64,000 bases of DNA from Corythoichthys intestinalis (GCF_030265065.1 NC_080407.1:54787666-54851665), one strand, 5' to 3'; shown: positions 15,838 to 28,335, counted from the first letter of the stretch. Translations and numbers: made by a program. Notes: a model not told the origin generated them from the letters alone.

Positions 15838-18708
15838 TTAGCGGTCGAGCACGTAGGTCTTGTACAGGCGGTTCATCTGCTCCAGGAAGATGAAGGTGAG
15901 CACGGTGTGCGGTCCGAGGCGAGCGTAGTACGGCGTGAAGCCTTTCCACAGCGAGAAGAAGCCCTCTTTTCCCACCACGCGCACCAGCACCTCCTGCGGG
16001 TCAGAGTGTACATGACGCCATTCGGTCGTTTATTAAGTCCAACCAATGGCTGCGCTAAACTCGGCCCGTTCAACGTTATTATCTGGGTCTTCGAAAAAGG
16101 CAGTTCAAATATCGAAACGACCAGAATTTCCACACGACGTAGGGAATTTTTCGAACGACCCTGAAAATTTTTCCGTACGCCCGTAAACGCCGATTTTTCA
16201 AAGAAAAAAAAAATTTTTTTCAAAATGTATCCAGTCATACAGTTTTTGACCAAATCACATAATTTGGACACGAAAAATTCCGGGACGGTGAGGGGCAAAA
16301 GTTTTTTGCCAAAAACTTTCCCATTCATTTTTAATGGGATGCAACTTTTAAATTTCCCATTCACTTCCAATGGAATTTACATTGCATTGATGCCATTGAC
16401 CACCATGTATGTAAATTCTATTGATGCCAATGTACTTGGATTCCATTGACGCAAATGCAAGTCAATGCCATTGACGGCCATGGACGTCCAAATTTCCCAT
16501 TCATTTCCAATGGCATTTACTTTGTTAAATGCCATTGACGGCCATGTTTGTCGATTTCTATTGATGCCAATATACTTGGATTCCATTGACGCAAATGTAA
16601 GTCAATGCCATTGACGGCCATGGACGTCCAAATTTCCCATTCATTTTCAATGGCATTTACTTTGTTTAACGCCATTGACGGCCATGTTTGTCGATTTCTA
16701 TTGATGCCAATATACTTGGATTCCATTGACGCGTATGTGAGTCGATGTTGTTGACGGCCATGGACGTCCAAATTTCCCATTCATTTGTAATAGCATTAAC
16801 ATTGCATGAGGCCAATTTCGACAGATGCAATTGACAGCCATGTATGTCAATTCTATTGATGCCAATGTATTTGGATTCCATTGACGCAATAACAATCCGA
16901 TGCCATTGACGGCCATGAACGTCCAAATTACCCATTCATTTTCAATGGCAAACAAACATTCGTCCCCAAATCAACAGGAAATGACCATATATGACTATGA
17001 CACGCCCACCAAATGTCCCCAAATGACCTGATATGACCAAGACACGCCCCCCCCACCCCCAATGTCCACAAATGACCTGTTATGCAGCAAAGACCCAGTG
17101 TAATTTCTTCAGAAATTACAGTTTCTAGTTCTACATGCTTAGCGGTTTACCGTCCAGGATTTCTGCAGAAATTGCATTTAACGATTACTCACCAGACCGT
17201 TCTTGTACTCGGGTTTGCCGTCAATCATCCTCATGTTTTGAATCCTGCAAGAAGACAAAAAAAGGGAGGCGGTAAGAGGTGACAGGCTAGGTCTATCAAG
17301 GTGTCGGGTCTCACCTGGTCTTGACGATGTCAACCGGCATGGACGCCGCCGTGGTGACCAGGCCGCTGATCATACTGGCGCAGAAATGACACAGGATGTC
17401 GTCGCCGAAGTAGCCTGGAAGGTACACACAGTGTGTCAATATACTTGGAGGTGTCACGTAGCACTCGTGTGTTGTTACCAGAGTCTAGCAGTGCCTGCTT
17501 GGACTGCGAGTAAGATGCTAACTGGGCGGCGTTGACCACCACAGCCCTTGCCATGGTGGGAATGCAGCCCTTAAGCGAGAAACCATCAGTGAGTATGAGT
17601 AGTTCAAAATACACGCAAGCTGTTGGACAGACTCTCTCTCACCCTCCAGAGAGTGGTGACGCCCTCCTCGCGCATGATCCGAGCCAGAGCGTTAAAAACG
17701 TTGGTGTAGCCTCGTCGCTGATCCACCGGAAGTCTGTATACGTCACGCCAAACCGTGTGAATGAAGAAACTGACGGGAAAATGACTCAAGTGACTCTCAC
17801 CGGCCATCCGCCGTCATCCTGATGAGCGCCACCTCGGCCGGCGTGCCAACAAACGCTCCCGTTGCGCCAGCCGTCATCCCGATCAGCGCCTGTGGAACAT
17901 AGACAGGTGTCAGAGATCCACGTAGAGTTCTTTTGTTCACGTTTCGGGCACCTTGAGGAAGAAGTTTGGCGGGCGTCCGTCGGCTGACGTCATCTTCTCG
18001 AACAAAATGGTGTAGATGCCTAGACGCGTAGTGGTGTAGGTAGCCTGACGCAGCAGACCTGCAGACAGGCTTGGACGAACACACGGCGGGAGTTAGCCGC
18101 GAGAGTGGCCTAAGGTCCCGGGGCGGGGGGCCTACCCGGTGTAGATCCCGCTGATGCCCTCGTTCTTCAAGATAGAGGCCAGTGCGTGAAAACTGGTCTT
18201 GTACTCGCGGGCTTTGGTGCCCTGACCGCTCAGCTGCATGCGGTTTTTCACCAGGTCCAGGGGCTGCACAAACACGGTGGCGCCCATCCTATGGGGCCGT
18301 ACGCACACATGCAGTTAATCTGATTTGTGGCATTCATAATAGCAGGCTTTGTCACAAGAGGCTTTACAATGTTGCACTTGTTTTGATTGTTCCTAAACTC
18401 TGGATAATGAATTTATTGTACTGGGGGCTCGTTATTGACAAAGAAAAGGAAAATAATGCCCTTTCATGGCGATGAAGATGAGAAAAAATGCTATTTAATA
18501 TTCACAAAGATTAGTGGAGGAAAACCAGCGTGGTAGTAAAACGCGAGGAGCTCAAAGGTGATCAATAAACTCCAGACCGGGAGCGGCTAGTTGGCTAACA
18601 GCCTGTTAGCATGCTATTGTGGGCAGCTAGCGGTAGCGCTTACCCGGCCAAGCCTCCGAAGAGGAACTTGATGGCTTTCGGGGACGTCTTGCTCTTGGGA
18701 GACGTCAT
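15838..18708 (-). CDS. SLC25A11: Mitochondrial 2-oxoglutarate/malate carrier, complete
   Basis: Nine exons on the minus strand: 18708-18644, 18288-18136, 18069-17952, 17889-17801, 17733-17643, 17569-17479, 17414-17315, 17244-17193 and 15993-15838. They sum to 915 nt (304 residues). The three tandem carrier repeats are complete, with PLDLVKNR, GTPAEVALIRM and MPVDIVKTRIQ at the PX[DE]XX[KR]-type signature positions. GCIPTMARAVVVNAAQLASY is the highly conserved carrier segment of this subfamily. The protein exchanges 2-oxoglutarate for malate across the inner mitochondrial membrane and serves the malate-aspartate shuttle. The start MTSPKSKTSPKAIKFLFGG is the first in-frame ATG before the conserved core. 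Intron 8 (17192-15994) is enlarged by a composite tandem repeat. The neighbour ENO3 is also its neighbour in human 17p13.2. Confidence 0.97.
16070..17145. repeat. Composite tandem-repeat element in SLC25A11 intron 8
   Basis: A left part ('ccgtaaacgccgatttttc', then 'gaccaaatcacataatttgg') is followed by tandem units marked by TGGACGTCCAAATTTCCCAT at 16481, 16621 and 16761, and a variant near 16916, so the period is 140-155 bp. The right part ends 'gtaatttcttcagaaattac'. The same sequence in the same order makes up 39590-41290, so this is one dispersed family with internal tandem growth. No coding content. Confidence 0.7.
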
Positions 18709-19370
18709 GGTTGGGCCGCTCCGTTTGCGATTCCCGGCTCCCTACCTGTGATTGTGCCTGCCTGTGGGCCGGACAGTCCACCTGCAGCAGCCGGGGCCAA
18801 GGTGACACTGTGAAGAGGCACGGCGGGGTCGCTGGAAGCGAGGGGCCAATCAGCAGCCGAGGGCGAAGGGCTCCGAACCAATCAGCAGCTGAGGACGAAG
18901 CGTTCCCGAACAGTGTTCCCTTTAATGTACCTCGTAAATGGGATATTCAGAAGCTGAAAACAACGTAGAGACCTCAACGCAGCTCCAACAGTAAAAACAA
19001 TGTTCATTCAGATGTTCTGTTTTGGACAGTTTGACAAGTTTTATCTTGTGACGTTCCTAGTCGACGCTCATTGGTTGAATGCTAGAAGGGGGCGCGGCCA
19101 GGAAATGTTTAGGAAGTGTCAACAGCTCGTTAAGCTGTCAATGGGGACAGCAATGGGGAAAACATGAAAAATGTAGCTATTATCCGTGCTAAGCACAATA
19201 CCATGAAAGGCTGCCATCTTGCGGTTAGTTGGAGTAACTACATCCCAGCAGGACGTTATTTGCAAATAACTTGTTTTTGTGCCTGATGTGTTTGTATATG
19301 AAAACTCATTCAACAGACATTTTTTAAAATGTTTTATTCGTCAAATTTTTGGAAAGATTTTGTCTGCTTA
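18709..19370. other. SLC25A11 promoter region and KCNAB3 3' flank
   Basis: About 18710-18910 is GC-richer, with repeated 'ccaatcagcagc' (18846 and 18878), CCAAT-like copies that may be promoter elements of SLC25A11. AATAAA on the minus strand at 19337-19332 is the likely KCNAB3 polyadenylation signal. Nothing else is recognised. Confidence 0.4.
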
Positions 19371-22300
19371 TCAGCTACTTGCCGCCTTCTTGAGCTTCTC
19401 GGGTTTGTTGCCTAGCAACGTATCCATTTCTGCAATGATGGCCGGAGTCAGCTGTGACAGAACCTAGATGACAACAGGAAGTGCTGTCTAATTAGTGTAA
19501 CTTACGTTTGATTGGTCGGTTCTTCTGCTGCAGCTTACCTGGATGGAGCTGAGGTTCTCCATCAGCTGCTCGGTGTTGGAAACACCCAGAAGAACCGAAC
19601 TGATGCCTTCACTGCGCAGACACCATGCTGCCACAAAACAAGTCAAATTTGACTATTTCGTACTCAGTTGTATACGTTTTTGGAGAGATGGCGAGAACCA
19701 AAAGTGGTGTTTGTCATGTGGCAAAATGGATTTTGCCACGTGGATTTTTTTCTTTCCCATGTGGCATTTTTTTGTTTTGCATGTAGCATTTTTTTTGCCA
19801 TGTGGCAAAATGGATTTTGCCATGAGGCATTTTTCTTTGCCATGTGGCAAAATAGATTTTGCTATGTGGCAAAATTGTTTTTTCCATGTGGCATTTTTTT
19901 TTTGGCATGTAGCAAAATTGATTTTGGCACATGGCATTTTTTTTCCATGTGGCAAAATGGATTTTTCCATGTGGCATTTTTTCTTTGCCATGCGGCATTT
20001 TTTTGCCATGTGGCAAAATTGATTTTTCCATGTGGCATTTTTTTCTTTGCCATGCGGCATTTTTTGCCATGTGGCGAAATTGATTTTGCCATGTGGCAAA
20101 AATGATTTTGACATGTGTCATTTTTTGCCATGCGGCATTTTTTGCCATGTGGCAAAATGGATTTTGCCATGTGGCATTTTTTTTTGCCATGTGGCAAAAT
20201 GGATTTTGCCATGAAGCATTTTTTTTGCAATGTGGCAAAATGGATTTTGACATGTGGCATTTTTTATGCCATTTGGCAAAATGGATTTTGCAATGCGGCA
20301 TTTTTTGCCATGTGGCATTTTTTTCTTTGCCATGTGGCATTTTTGCCATGGGCCAAAATTGATTTTGCCATGTGGCAAAATTGATTTTGCCATGTGTCAT
20401 TTTTTCTTTGCCATGCGGCATTTTTTGCCATGTGGCAAAATGGATTTTGGCATGTGGCATTTTTCTTTGCTATGTAGCATTTGTTTTGCCATGTGGCAAA
20501 ATGGATTTTGCCATATAGCATTTTTTTTGCCATGTGGCAAAATGGATTTTGCCATGTGGCATTTTTTTGCCATGTGGCAACATGGATTTTGCCATGTGGC
20601 ATTTTTTTGGCCATGTGGCAAAATGGATAATGACGTGGCATTTTTTGGGGGGTATATGTCAGTTTTGCAGGCCATGAACGTCCATGCCATTGACGATTAT
20701 ACACGTCCAAATTTTCCATTCATATTAAATGGCAGAAAAACATGTGTGGCGACGATTTTTGACCATACAATTTACATTATAGCGCATTTTGCCACACGGC
20801 AAAAAAAATCAAACATGGCAAAGAAAAAATGCCACGGGGCAAAATCCATTTTGCCACATGACAAAAAAAAAAGCCATATGGCAAATTTGCCACATGTCAA
20901 AAAAATGCCACATGGCAAAATCCATTTTGCCGCATGGCAAAAAAATGCCACGTGGCAAATACCACTTTTGGTTCTCAACCCTGCTGTGTTTTTGTACGCG
21001 TACCAATGGCAAGCTGAGCAGGGGTGCGGCCGAGCCTTTCCGCGAGCAGGTTAAGCTCTTTGACTTTACCCAGCTGTTGTTTGCCCTCGTCGCTGCACAG
21101 ACGCTCCTTCAGCCACGCGTGACCCTGCACACGCAACTTTGGTCAAACAGGGCAGCAGACCCGTTTCTGGATAACAGTGGTTTTCTCTTCGCGCACCTTC
21201 ATGGCAGCTCTGGAACATGGAGGGATGCCACTGTCATATTTTCCCGTTAGCATTCCGCAGGCTAACGGCGACCACGTCACAGCCCCGACACCTGACACAT
21301 GTCACATTTACTTGTTCACCTACTGAACTGTGTGTGTCAGTGTACACATGTGTGTTACCAATCTTGTGGTAGAGTTCAGGAATGTGTAGTTCCACTTTGT
21401 CCCGTTGGAAATAGTGATACTCGGCCTGCTCGCACACGGGAGGAACCAGATTAAACTGGCGAGCGATGGAGTAAGCTTCCTGCCCGTGCACACAAAAGAC
21501 ACGATTGTCGTAAACAAAATATCCCGGCTCCAAGCCCAAATGGAATCTACCATGATCTCCATGGCATTCCAGCGCGAGGTACCCCAGTACATGGCCATGC
21601 CCTGGTTGATCACAAATGTCATTGCTCGCACCACCTCTGCAAGTACACATCGCTGTGTGTTAGCATATTAACGTTAGCGTTACTAGCTTTGAACGCGGCT
21701 AGTGCTGTCAAACCTTCCATGGGCGAGTTGACGTCGCTTCTATTGGCGAAGATGATGTCCACGTAGTCTAACTTCAGCCTGGCGAGAGAACCACGCAGTC
21801 CTGCAACACAGAATTTCAGCGACTTCAACTGTGTCCATTTGAGTTTGGAACTTTTGTTGTTGTACCTTCGATGATATGTTTTCGCGACAACCCTCGCTCT
21901 GTTTCAGCCCTGCAACAAGTCAATTTTTAAGCCTGTCCTGGGTTTGCTAGCTGGCAATCATACTCACTGTCCTCCCCAGTAGATTTTTGTCGTCACCACA
22001 TAACTGGACCTCCTGGTCAAGGACAAAATTAGGAGAATTAGCTATCGATGATCACAGGAACACAAGAAAAACATGTGGTTCAGTTCCTAACCTCCAGCCT
22101 TTCTTCTCCAGGATGTTTCCCAACGTGGTCTCAGCCCTAAAATACACATGGTTAAATGACTGTTTCGGAGTTGTATACCCAAGAAAGTAGTTTACCTGCC
22201 CGAGGCATAGACTTCAGCCGTGTCAAACAAGTTGATGCCATTGTTGTACGCCAGTGTCATCACACTATCCGCCATCTACATACGCACAGAGTCAACGAGA

Positions 22301-22818
22301 TGTTTTATGAGATGATCATGAAGTCCACAATTGAGCATACCTCATCTGAAATCTGAGAGCCAAACGTCACCCATGTTCCTGTATAAAAAAATCAAATAAA
22401 ATCAATGTCTTTCAGTATATTTGTGTGTTTTCATATCTGTTTACCCAGTCCCAGGCAGGAGACCCTGAGTCCGGATTTTCCAAGATTCCTGAAAGAAATC
22501 GACTAATGTCAGCATGGTTTCAACCAAAGTACCATGCGCAATTCTTCTGCTCCACCTGTAGACCATGCCGCTGTCCTCCATGGTGATGTCGCACTCCCTC
22601 AAGTAGATTTCCAAGCGTCGCCTCTCCATCACCCTCTTGGCCGCCTCCAAGATGTGAGACGCCAGCACCGATTCGTCTTTCTCCTTGGTATCCTTCTTGC
22701 CGTCCGCTTTCCCGCAATGCCCTCTGGCCACCTTGGGCTTTTTGGTAAAACCGTACAACTCCTCTACAGAAAACTTGGCGCCTTTTGCCGCCGTGGCCGG
22801 CACCCGGCCCGCAAACAT
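19371..22818 (-). CDS. KCNAB3: Voltage-gated K+ channel beta subunit 3 (aldo-keto reductase fold), complete
   Basis: Fourteen exons on the minus strand: 22818-22556, 22488-22445, 22378-22341, 22275-22196, 22136-22092, 22012-21968, 21909-21866, 21800-21714, 21636-21551, 21479-21359, 21291-21197, 21124-21004, 19627-19539 and 19463-19371. They sum to 1251 nt (416 residues). The first 80 or so residues are divergent and lysine-rich, as expected of the variable N terminus, then [20 protein letters not shown] begins the conserved core. The reductase tetrad contexts are present: [10 protein letters not shown] (Asp, Tyr), [10 protein letters not shown] (Lys) and DIIFANRSD (Asn). [16 protein letters not shown] and SSVLLGVSN line the NADPH site. 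The subunit binds the T1 domain of Kv1 channels and tunes their inactivation and trafficking. TRAPPC1 next door mirrors human 17p13.1 and favours KCNAB3 over KCNAB1 or KCNAB2. Intron 12 is almost filled by hairpin element D. Confidence 0.92.
19683..20986. mobile_element. Hairpin-array hAT-like element, copy D, in a KCNAB3 intron
   Basis: Left end GAGAGATGGCGAGAACC, right end GGTTCTCAACCCTGCTG, with flanks CGTTTTTG (19675-19682) and TGTTTTTG (20987-20994), a 7/8 target duplication. A long left array (about 19700-20640) uses GCCATGTGGC with AATGGATT linkers. The centre (about 20640-20790) has 'catgaacgtccatgccattg' and 'gaccatacaatttacattat'. A short right array (about 20790-20965) is in the opposite GCCACATGGC orientation. 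This is the clearest full architecture in the window. Without it the intron would be only 64 nt. Confidence 0.85.
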
Positions 22819-24204
22819 GGTACTCTGACGTTATTTCCAACGTAAGCCAGTGCGTTTTAGGCATAAACCGGACTACCTGGTCGTGTGTCCGTTGTTCTCC
22901 ACGCTTTAGTTCGCAATCTTTTAAAGCGAGCTCTGGCTAATCCGACCAATCACGACTCGCGTTTCCTGATTAAAAGTCCAAAACGCCCAAATACGAGTGC
23001 CTGCGTACAGATGTCACACGTGGAAAGTTGCCCAACTTCTTGATTTGATCGCACCGTAATCCTCACCCAGTCTACACTACTGTACGTAGTTACAGCTGTG
23101 GCATGTGACCCCGTGAGGTCGGACTTTAGCTCGCAATCCATGACGACCTTGAACGTAGGTCAGAGGATTGGGTTTTACTGGTTGGAGAGACTTCCAGGGG
23201 CTTTAACAACAACAACAACAAAGGATCATTGAAGTTTATCCTCGCTCTTGACACATGGTCGATTTTGCTCAGGCTATCCATCCTTATTCGTGTTAGCCAA
23301 TCCTGATTGATATTAGGTAAGAGGCAGGATACACTTGGGGCTTAATGGTCTTTGCTTGCAGATCGCAGGCTACTTGGGCTGCATTCAGACTCCATATCTG
23401 ATTCCAATGGAATTCCTCCTCAAATTGGATTTTCAGGGCTGACTGTTTTAGCAGGTGCCCAAATTAGATCTGGGCCTGTTCAGATTGGGACACATTATTG
23501 TCACACCTGACAGTTTGCCGTGGGAAGGAATGCATCAGGCAGCATAGAGTGACGTCACAGACAGTCAAAACCCATCTGGGCTGTTCAGACTGAGATGGTT
23601 TAAGATGGGGTTGGGGGTGAAGGGTGCTTGAGCACCTGCCCTTTTGCCCCTCTGTACCCAAAGTGCCCCTTTTGACTGGGCTTTTTTTTGTGCGTGAGTG
23701 TGTGCTTGCTGACTGTGCAGTCATGCCACCGAGTACTATACCTGAACACCTAAAGCACCTTTTAAAAAAGCCGTCTATGTGCCGCTAAACCGGCGCATAA
23801 CCCCCCCGCCCCCGCCCCCCGCACGCTGTTCCGCTTTGACATGGGTGTGTGGTGAGGAGTCTGAGGACATCTGGTGGTTGAAAACAAACGGTGTTACCCT
23901 ATTAAACTCCCCCGCCCCAAGGCTATTACGACCCGTGTGTCTTTAAGGAATCTCACCACTTAGACAAGCTGCTGGAATCGCGCCAGCCGAACCGTCGGAC
24001 CCACACTGGCACAGCTCCAACGACCCGGGCCGACGGGACCCCGACATCCCGGCCAAAAGGCCAAACCCCACGCGTTCACCTTAGTCTTACTTAACCCTTT
24101 GTACTGACTCAATTTTGAAAGCTGGAAAAAGGCTTCGAAGCACAAGTTGACAATTTATTCAAGTCAACAGCGATCAGACGGCAAGGGGAAACAGAAACAG
24201 ACTC

Positions 24205-24430
24205 AGGCGGGGAGGCGAGGCTCAGTGGTAGAGTAGTTGTCCCCCAAACCAGAGGTTGTGGGTTCGATTCTCCGCCCTGATGAACGTGTCTAAGTGTCCT
24301 TGAGCAAGATACTGAACCCCACGTTGCTCCTGGTGCTGTGTCACCAGTAGGTAGATGGCGAGATAGTGGAAAGCGCTTTGAGCGCCTTGAAAGGTGAAAA
24401 AGCACTATATAACACCATTTACCATTTACC
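24205..24430 (+). repeat. tRNA-derived SINE
   Basis: A-box-like GGCTCAGTGGTAGAG and B-box GGTTCGATTC are spaced as in a tRNA promoter. They are followed by a conserved core (GTCCTTGAGCAAGATACTGA) and a LINE-like tail with 'gcactatataacaccattta'. This is the structure of fish tRNA-headed SINEs. It is not a functional tRNA gene, because no acceptor stem closes. Confidence 0.8.
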
Positions 24431-25016
24431 CTATCACACGTCAATAAAAGGTTCCCGAGAAAAACGACCATGCTTAGCATTCCGTCTTTTGAAGGCTCTC
24501 GCTGGGCCCATTGTGTACGTCATGCAATTGACTGAGCAAGACTGACGCTGACAAGCCCACGTCTGCACTACCAACTTTCGCAATCAGTTTTCCTGGACAG
24601 TCCAGAACAAATGGTGGGATGTCCTGTCCCAACACAAGGACCCCTAGAGAACGCCCGATATCCAACTGAAAACACGACTGATAAGACTCCAAGACCCCTT
24701 TTGATGCTGAGGTGGCAAAATCCCTGAATCTTCCTGTCCAATCCACAAACAGACAATAATCCTAAATAATGCCCAGGCACACCCTTCTTCTGCCCACAGC
24801 CCTACCCACGAGAGCCTTCAAAACGACTGAATGTTTAACTAATCGTTGTCATTTTTCTCAGAAACCTTTTGTTGACTTTGGTGACCTTGGAACGAGTCTG
24901 CCTCCTCGCCGTAGTCTGTTTCTGTTTCGTCTTGACTGTTGATCGCTGTCGACCTGAATTAATCGTCAACTTACCAGCTTTCAAAATGGAGTCAGTACAA
25001 GGAGTTAAGTCTAGGG

Positions 25017-25250
25017 CAGGGGTCTCAAACCGATTCCACAAAGGGCCACAGTGGGTCCTGGTCTTTGTTCCAACAGATCCAAAACAGACAGTTCAACCAA
25101 TGAGGTTTCTGCTAAAGTAAGCAGCACCTGACTGCAATTAACTGATTACACTTGTTAGACACCAGATTGGTGAAAAGGGATTGTTCTCGTTTGGTTGGAA
25201 TGAAATCCAGTACCCACTGCGGCCCTTTGAGGACCGGTTTGAGACCCCTG
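25017..25250. mobile_element. hAT-type MITE with exact 8-bp target duplication
   Basis: Ends CAGGGGTCTCAAACC and GGTTTGAGACCCCTG are inverted repeats. GTCTAGGG flanks both sides (25009-25016 and 25251-25258). Related copies are at 45874-46106, 46133-46363, 46371-46602, 54106-54338 and about 54727-54950. It lies in the TRAPPC1 upstream region. Confidence 0.88.
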
Positions 25251-26340
25251 GTCTAGGGTGAACATGAGTTTGGCCTTTCGGCTGGGTTGTTGAGGTCTCG
25301 TTGCCCCGGGTTGTTGGATCTGCGCCAGCACGGGTCCGGCTGGCATGATTCCGGCAATCTGGCTAAAAGGTCAGATTCCTTCAGGTGTATTAAATTTTTG
25401 TTCATGTGCCCCTTTTGATCTATGAGCACCTGCCCCTCCATCGGTCTCTGCACAGCCCTGGTGGTCCATATCTGATACGAAGCGACCTCCCCTTTTATGG
25501 TTTCAATCTGTCTCATCGAAAAAAAAACAGACTTCTGTGCTTTGTGACTGTTCAGACTACAAAACAATCTGGATAGGCTAAAAATTAGTCTGAACAAGGC
25601 CTCGGAGAATTTACAAGCTCATTCAGACAGAGCGTATGCAGTTGTTTCAAGGCAACGCTGCTTTGAGGAAACTCTTCCGCCATCTGCTGGACATTTCTAG
25701 AGTAACAACTCCGCTCGATTAAACCAAACTACCGTACATTGTTTTTTGGATTAAATATCTCAACGGAGTGGTAAATCCTTCCATAGCGATGCTAAAAAAT
25801 GGATTCTGAATTTTTTTTCAGTGGCGTGTGCAGTTTTTACAAGGTTTAAGCCGCTGTTTTAATCAGTTTATGTAGTGTGTTTGGATGCTAACAGGACCAC
25901 AAGAAAGCAACCCGTACGCGCCTAATCAGTATCGCAGTTAAAAAAAAACGCACTAAAATATATGATTCCTTGTATGAGTTTTTAAAAAGTTGCTTGTTGT
26001 TCTTTAGGTTGAGTCATCTTCTCTTTTATGAAATCCCAAAACAGGCATGAGTATACGGCTCGCAAATTATACTCAGGCATATGAGCCGGCTCCTCTGCAC
26101 TGGTGGGTCCTACAGGAAATGAGAAAAGGTAAATAGCAATTGTTCGTTTTGCTGTAACATTTCACTTTTAAAGGTTTTATCACCCTTTTTCATATCGAAC
26201 AAGTAATGATAGTCGTTTGAATCGTTCTCTACGTTTTCAACACAGCTGTATAATTCGAATTTCCGCGTGTTTGATTGGGCTTCTTCTCACCAACATCATC
26301 ATTCTTATTCATCTTTAACATTTTTAATGATGTGTTTCAG

Positions 26341-27037
26341 ATGACAGTCCATAACTTGTACATATTTGACCGAAATGGAAAGTGTCTGTATTACAACGAG
26401 TGGAACCGTAAGAAGCAAGCTGGCATCTCAAAGGAGGAGGTACAGGAAAACTTATTGTTTTCAATGATAAAATCTGATTGAAAATCGAAATTGTGATTGA
26501 TTTGTCTGCAGGAATATAAACTGATGTATGGGATGTTGTTCTCCATCCGCTCCTTTGTCAGCAAGATGTCTCCTTTGGACTTGTATCCTTTGTACTTGGA
26601 GTGGGAACGATACGATAACGACGATCTCATCAAATGGAGATTAGGACTGCAGCTATCGATTATTTTAGTCGTCAATCTCGCTTGTGTTCCTTAGCCGTTT
26701 TCAGGAAGGAGGGCTTCCAGTCCTTTCAGACTAGCCGCTATCGTCTTCACTACTTCGAGACGCCCAGCGGACTCAAGTTCGTCATGAATACCGACCTCTC
26801 TGTGAACAACGCCAGGGAGGCGCTACAGCACATCTACAGCAACGTCAGTGACGCGCCGTCGTAAAACTGCGTCGTCACGCCAATGACGTGTGCGTGTTTG
26901 CGTTTCAGCTGTACGTGGAGAACATCGTCAAGAACCCCACGTGCGTATTGGGTAACACTTTGGACAGCGAGCTCTTCAGCACACGACTGGACGCTTTCGT
27001 CAGAGCGCTGCCGTATTACAGCCCACGCGCCACTTGA
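26341..27037 (+). CDS. TRAPPC1: Trafficking protein particle complex subunit 1, complete
   Basis: Four exons, 26341-26439, 26512-26582, 26705-26843 and 26909-27037, give 145 residues, the same length as the human protein. It begins MTVHNLYIFDRNGKCLYYNE and includes QAGISKEEEYKLMYGMLFSI, RSFVSKMSPLDLKEGFQSFQ, YFETPSGLKFVMNTDLSV and a final LFSTRLDAFVRALPYYSPRA. TRAPPC1 is a longin-fold core subunit of the TRAPP tethering complexes, which act as exchange factors for Rab1-type GTPases in ER-to-Golgi traffic. Intron 2 (26583-26704) is short, has a weak donor (TT|GTATCC) and carries a fragment of the ATCGAT-type hAT MITE at about 26644-26690. AATAAA at 27472-27477 is the probable polyadenylation signal. 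Confidence 0.97.
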
Positions 27038-27132
27038 ACGTTCATTTTTTTCACTGATGTTGATGATGATAGTCCAGTCGTCCTTCTGCAGTGAATTGAA
27101 AATAATTGCCAAGATGGACCCTCCTACCAATT

Positions 27133-27235
27133 AGTTTATCACTAGCAGATGTCCAGTCCATTTGAACTGGGTGGGTTGGAAACCCACCCAGTTTAAATGG
27201 ATTGGACATCTATTGCCGTCCATGGCAGTCAATAA
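27133..27235. repeat. Perfect-arm hairpin MITE
   Basis: The halves around 'gggttggaaaccc' pair almost completely: GTCCAGTCCATTTGAACTGG against CCAGTTTAAATGGATTGGAC. It is one of many copies of a small palindromic fish MITE and lies in the TRAPPC1 3' region. Confidence 0.7.
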
Positions 27236-27239
27236 GTTC

Positions 27240-28335
27240 ATGTTACTTGAAGCTATTACAACAGTTTGAAGGTTGTTGGTTTATTTCATTAGTTTTTATG
27301 TTGTATATGCTAATTTGGCCATGTAAAAACATAATTTTCAAGCATATCTATCACAATCAATGGCAGCCAATAACTTAAAATGGAGGAAAACTGCTTTGGA
27401 CTTTGGGCCTTTTATTTAAAAATCTCAAAAAGGCTTTAAATACTCACTGTTTTTGATTCTTCTTCAATGTGAATAAAATAAAGAATTTCATTTTATTAAG
27501 TTATCCTGAAAAACGTGCTTAATTTTGACCATCGCGTTAGTTCGTTTTCATTCAGGCGCTACCAGGGTCATCCTTTGTATTTGATTAGTTCTTTAGCGGG
27601 GGGCGGGAAATCATTCTGCTTTGTCATTGGTTCTTCTCGTCGTCCATCAACCACGTTAGTCTGTCGCCCTGCCCCCACTAGTGTAAATTAATACAGGGCC
27701 GTTTTGCGACTACGTCAGACGAAACCACACAGCTCAACCGGGCTAATATTAGCTATGTCGTCTGCTCGGGACACAATTTACACGCAAGTTGAGTCCAAGC
27801 CAACTGTATTATGTTTATTTTCCTCGGAAGACTCGCGTTAGCGCTGTGCTAACCGCTTCCCATAGCTAGCTAATGAGAAGCTAACCGTCCGCAAAACTCG
27901 GTCCGCTATTGGCGCATTCTGCTTCCGGTGGGCGGGACTGCAAAAACGGCACTTCCAACTTTTCTATTTCTGCTTGTCGCACAATTGGAGTGGAGGCGAG
28001 GGTCGTTTGGCAATAACACGCTGGAGAAGACACAAGTCCTTCCACCAAGTAAGTTACCCTACACCCCCAAAATAGAGGCTCGGGTGGGGTTGCAACCTAG
28101 ACATGAACCAGAAGACTTTGTTACTGCATGCTGCAAACAGAAGGCAAATGTGTCAACATGAGGGGGGTGTTGTGACATGCACAGAATATCAAAATGCTTC
28201 ACTCATGTTAACTACACAGTTCTTGTCACACTGAGAACAGCAATTTATAAGTTAAAAAACGTTATTGCAAATGACATTTTCAAATTCCAGTTAAAGGCAC
28301 ATTTTAACTATTACTGTTCCCACAGGAGCTGGAAG
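27240..28335. promoter_or_regulatory. MEPCE promoter region and probable non-coding first exon
   Basis: The stretch 27540-27960 is relatively GC-rich with inverted CCAAT-type motifs ('gtcattggttc' at 27624, 'ctattggcgc' at 27905), fitting a housekeeping promoter. A donor CCACCAA|GTAAGT at 28047/28048 and an acceptor CCCACAG at 28325 suggest a non-coding exon of about 27930-28047 joined to the exon that carries the start codon. Confidence 0.45.

Larger units (their letters stand above)
22819..26340. other. Intergenic stretch between KCNAB3 and TRAPPC1, largely nested repeats
   Basis: KCNAB3 and TRAPPC1 are divergent here. About 23370-23610 and 25455-25610 look like two halves of one MITE ('ccatatctgattccaatgg' and 'ccatatctgatacgaagcg'; 'gttcagactgagatgg' and 'gttcagactacaaaac'). 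The halves are split by later insertions that start near 23625 and end near 25455 with a CTCTGCACAGCCCTG-type end also seen at 62650. A SINE and a hAT MITE inside are listed separately. About 25620-26340 contains the TRAPPC1 promoter and any 5' UTR exon, which I cannot place. Confidence 0.45.

Noticed and set aside
24208-24290. tRNA gene.
   Set aside because: A and B boxes are present, but there is no cloverleaf closure and a LINE-like tail follows; it is a SINE.
26583-26694. TRAPPC1 reading on past 26582 in the same frame.
   Set aside because: The extension does not match the family and runs into a hAT fragment. Splicing at 26582/26705 restores the exact 145-residue protein.
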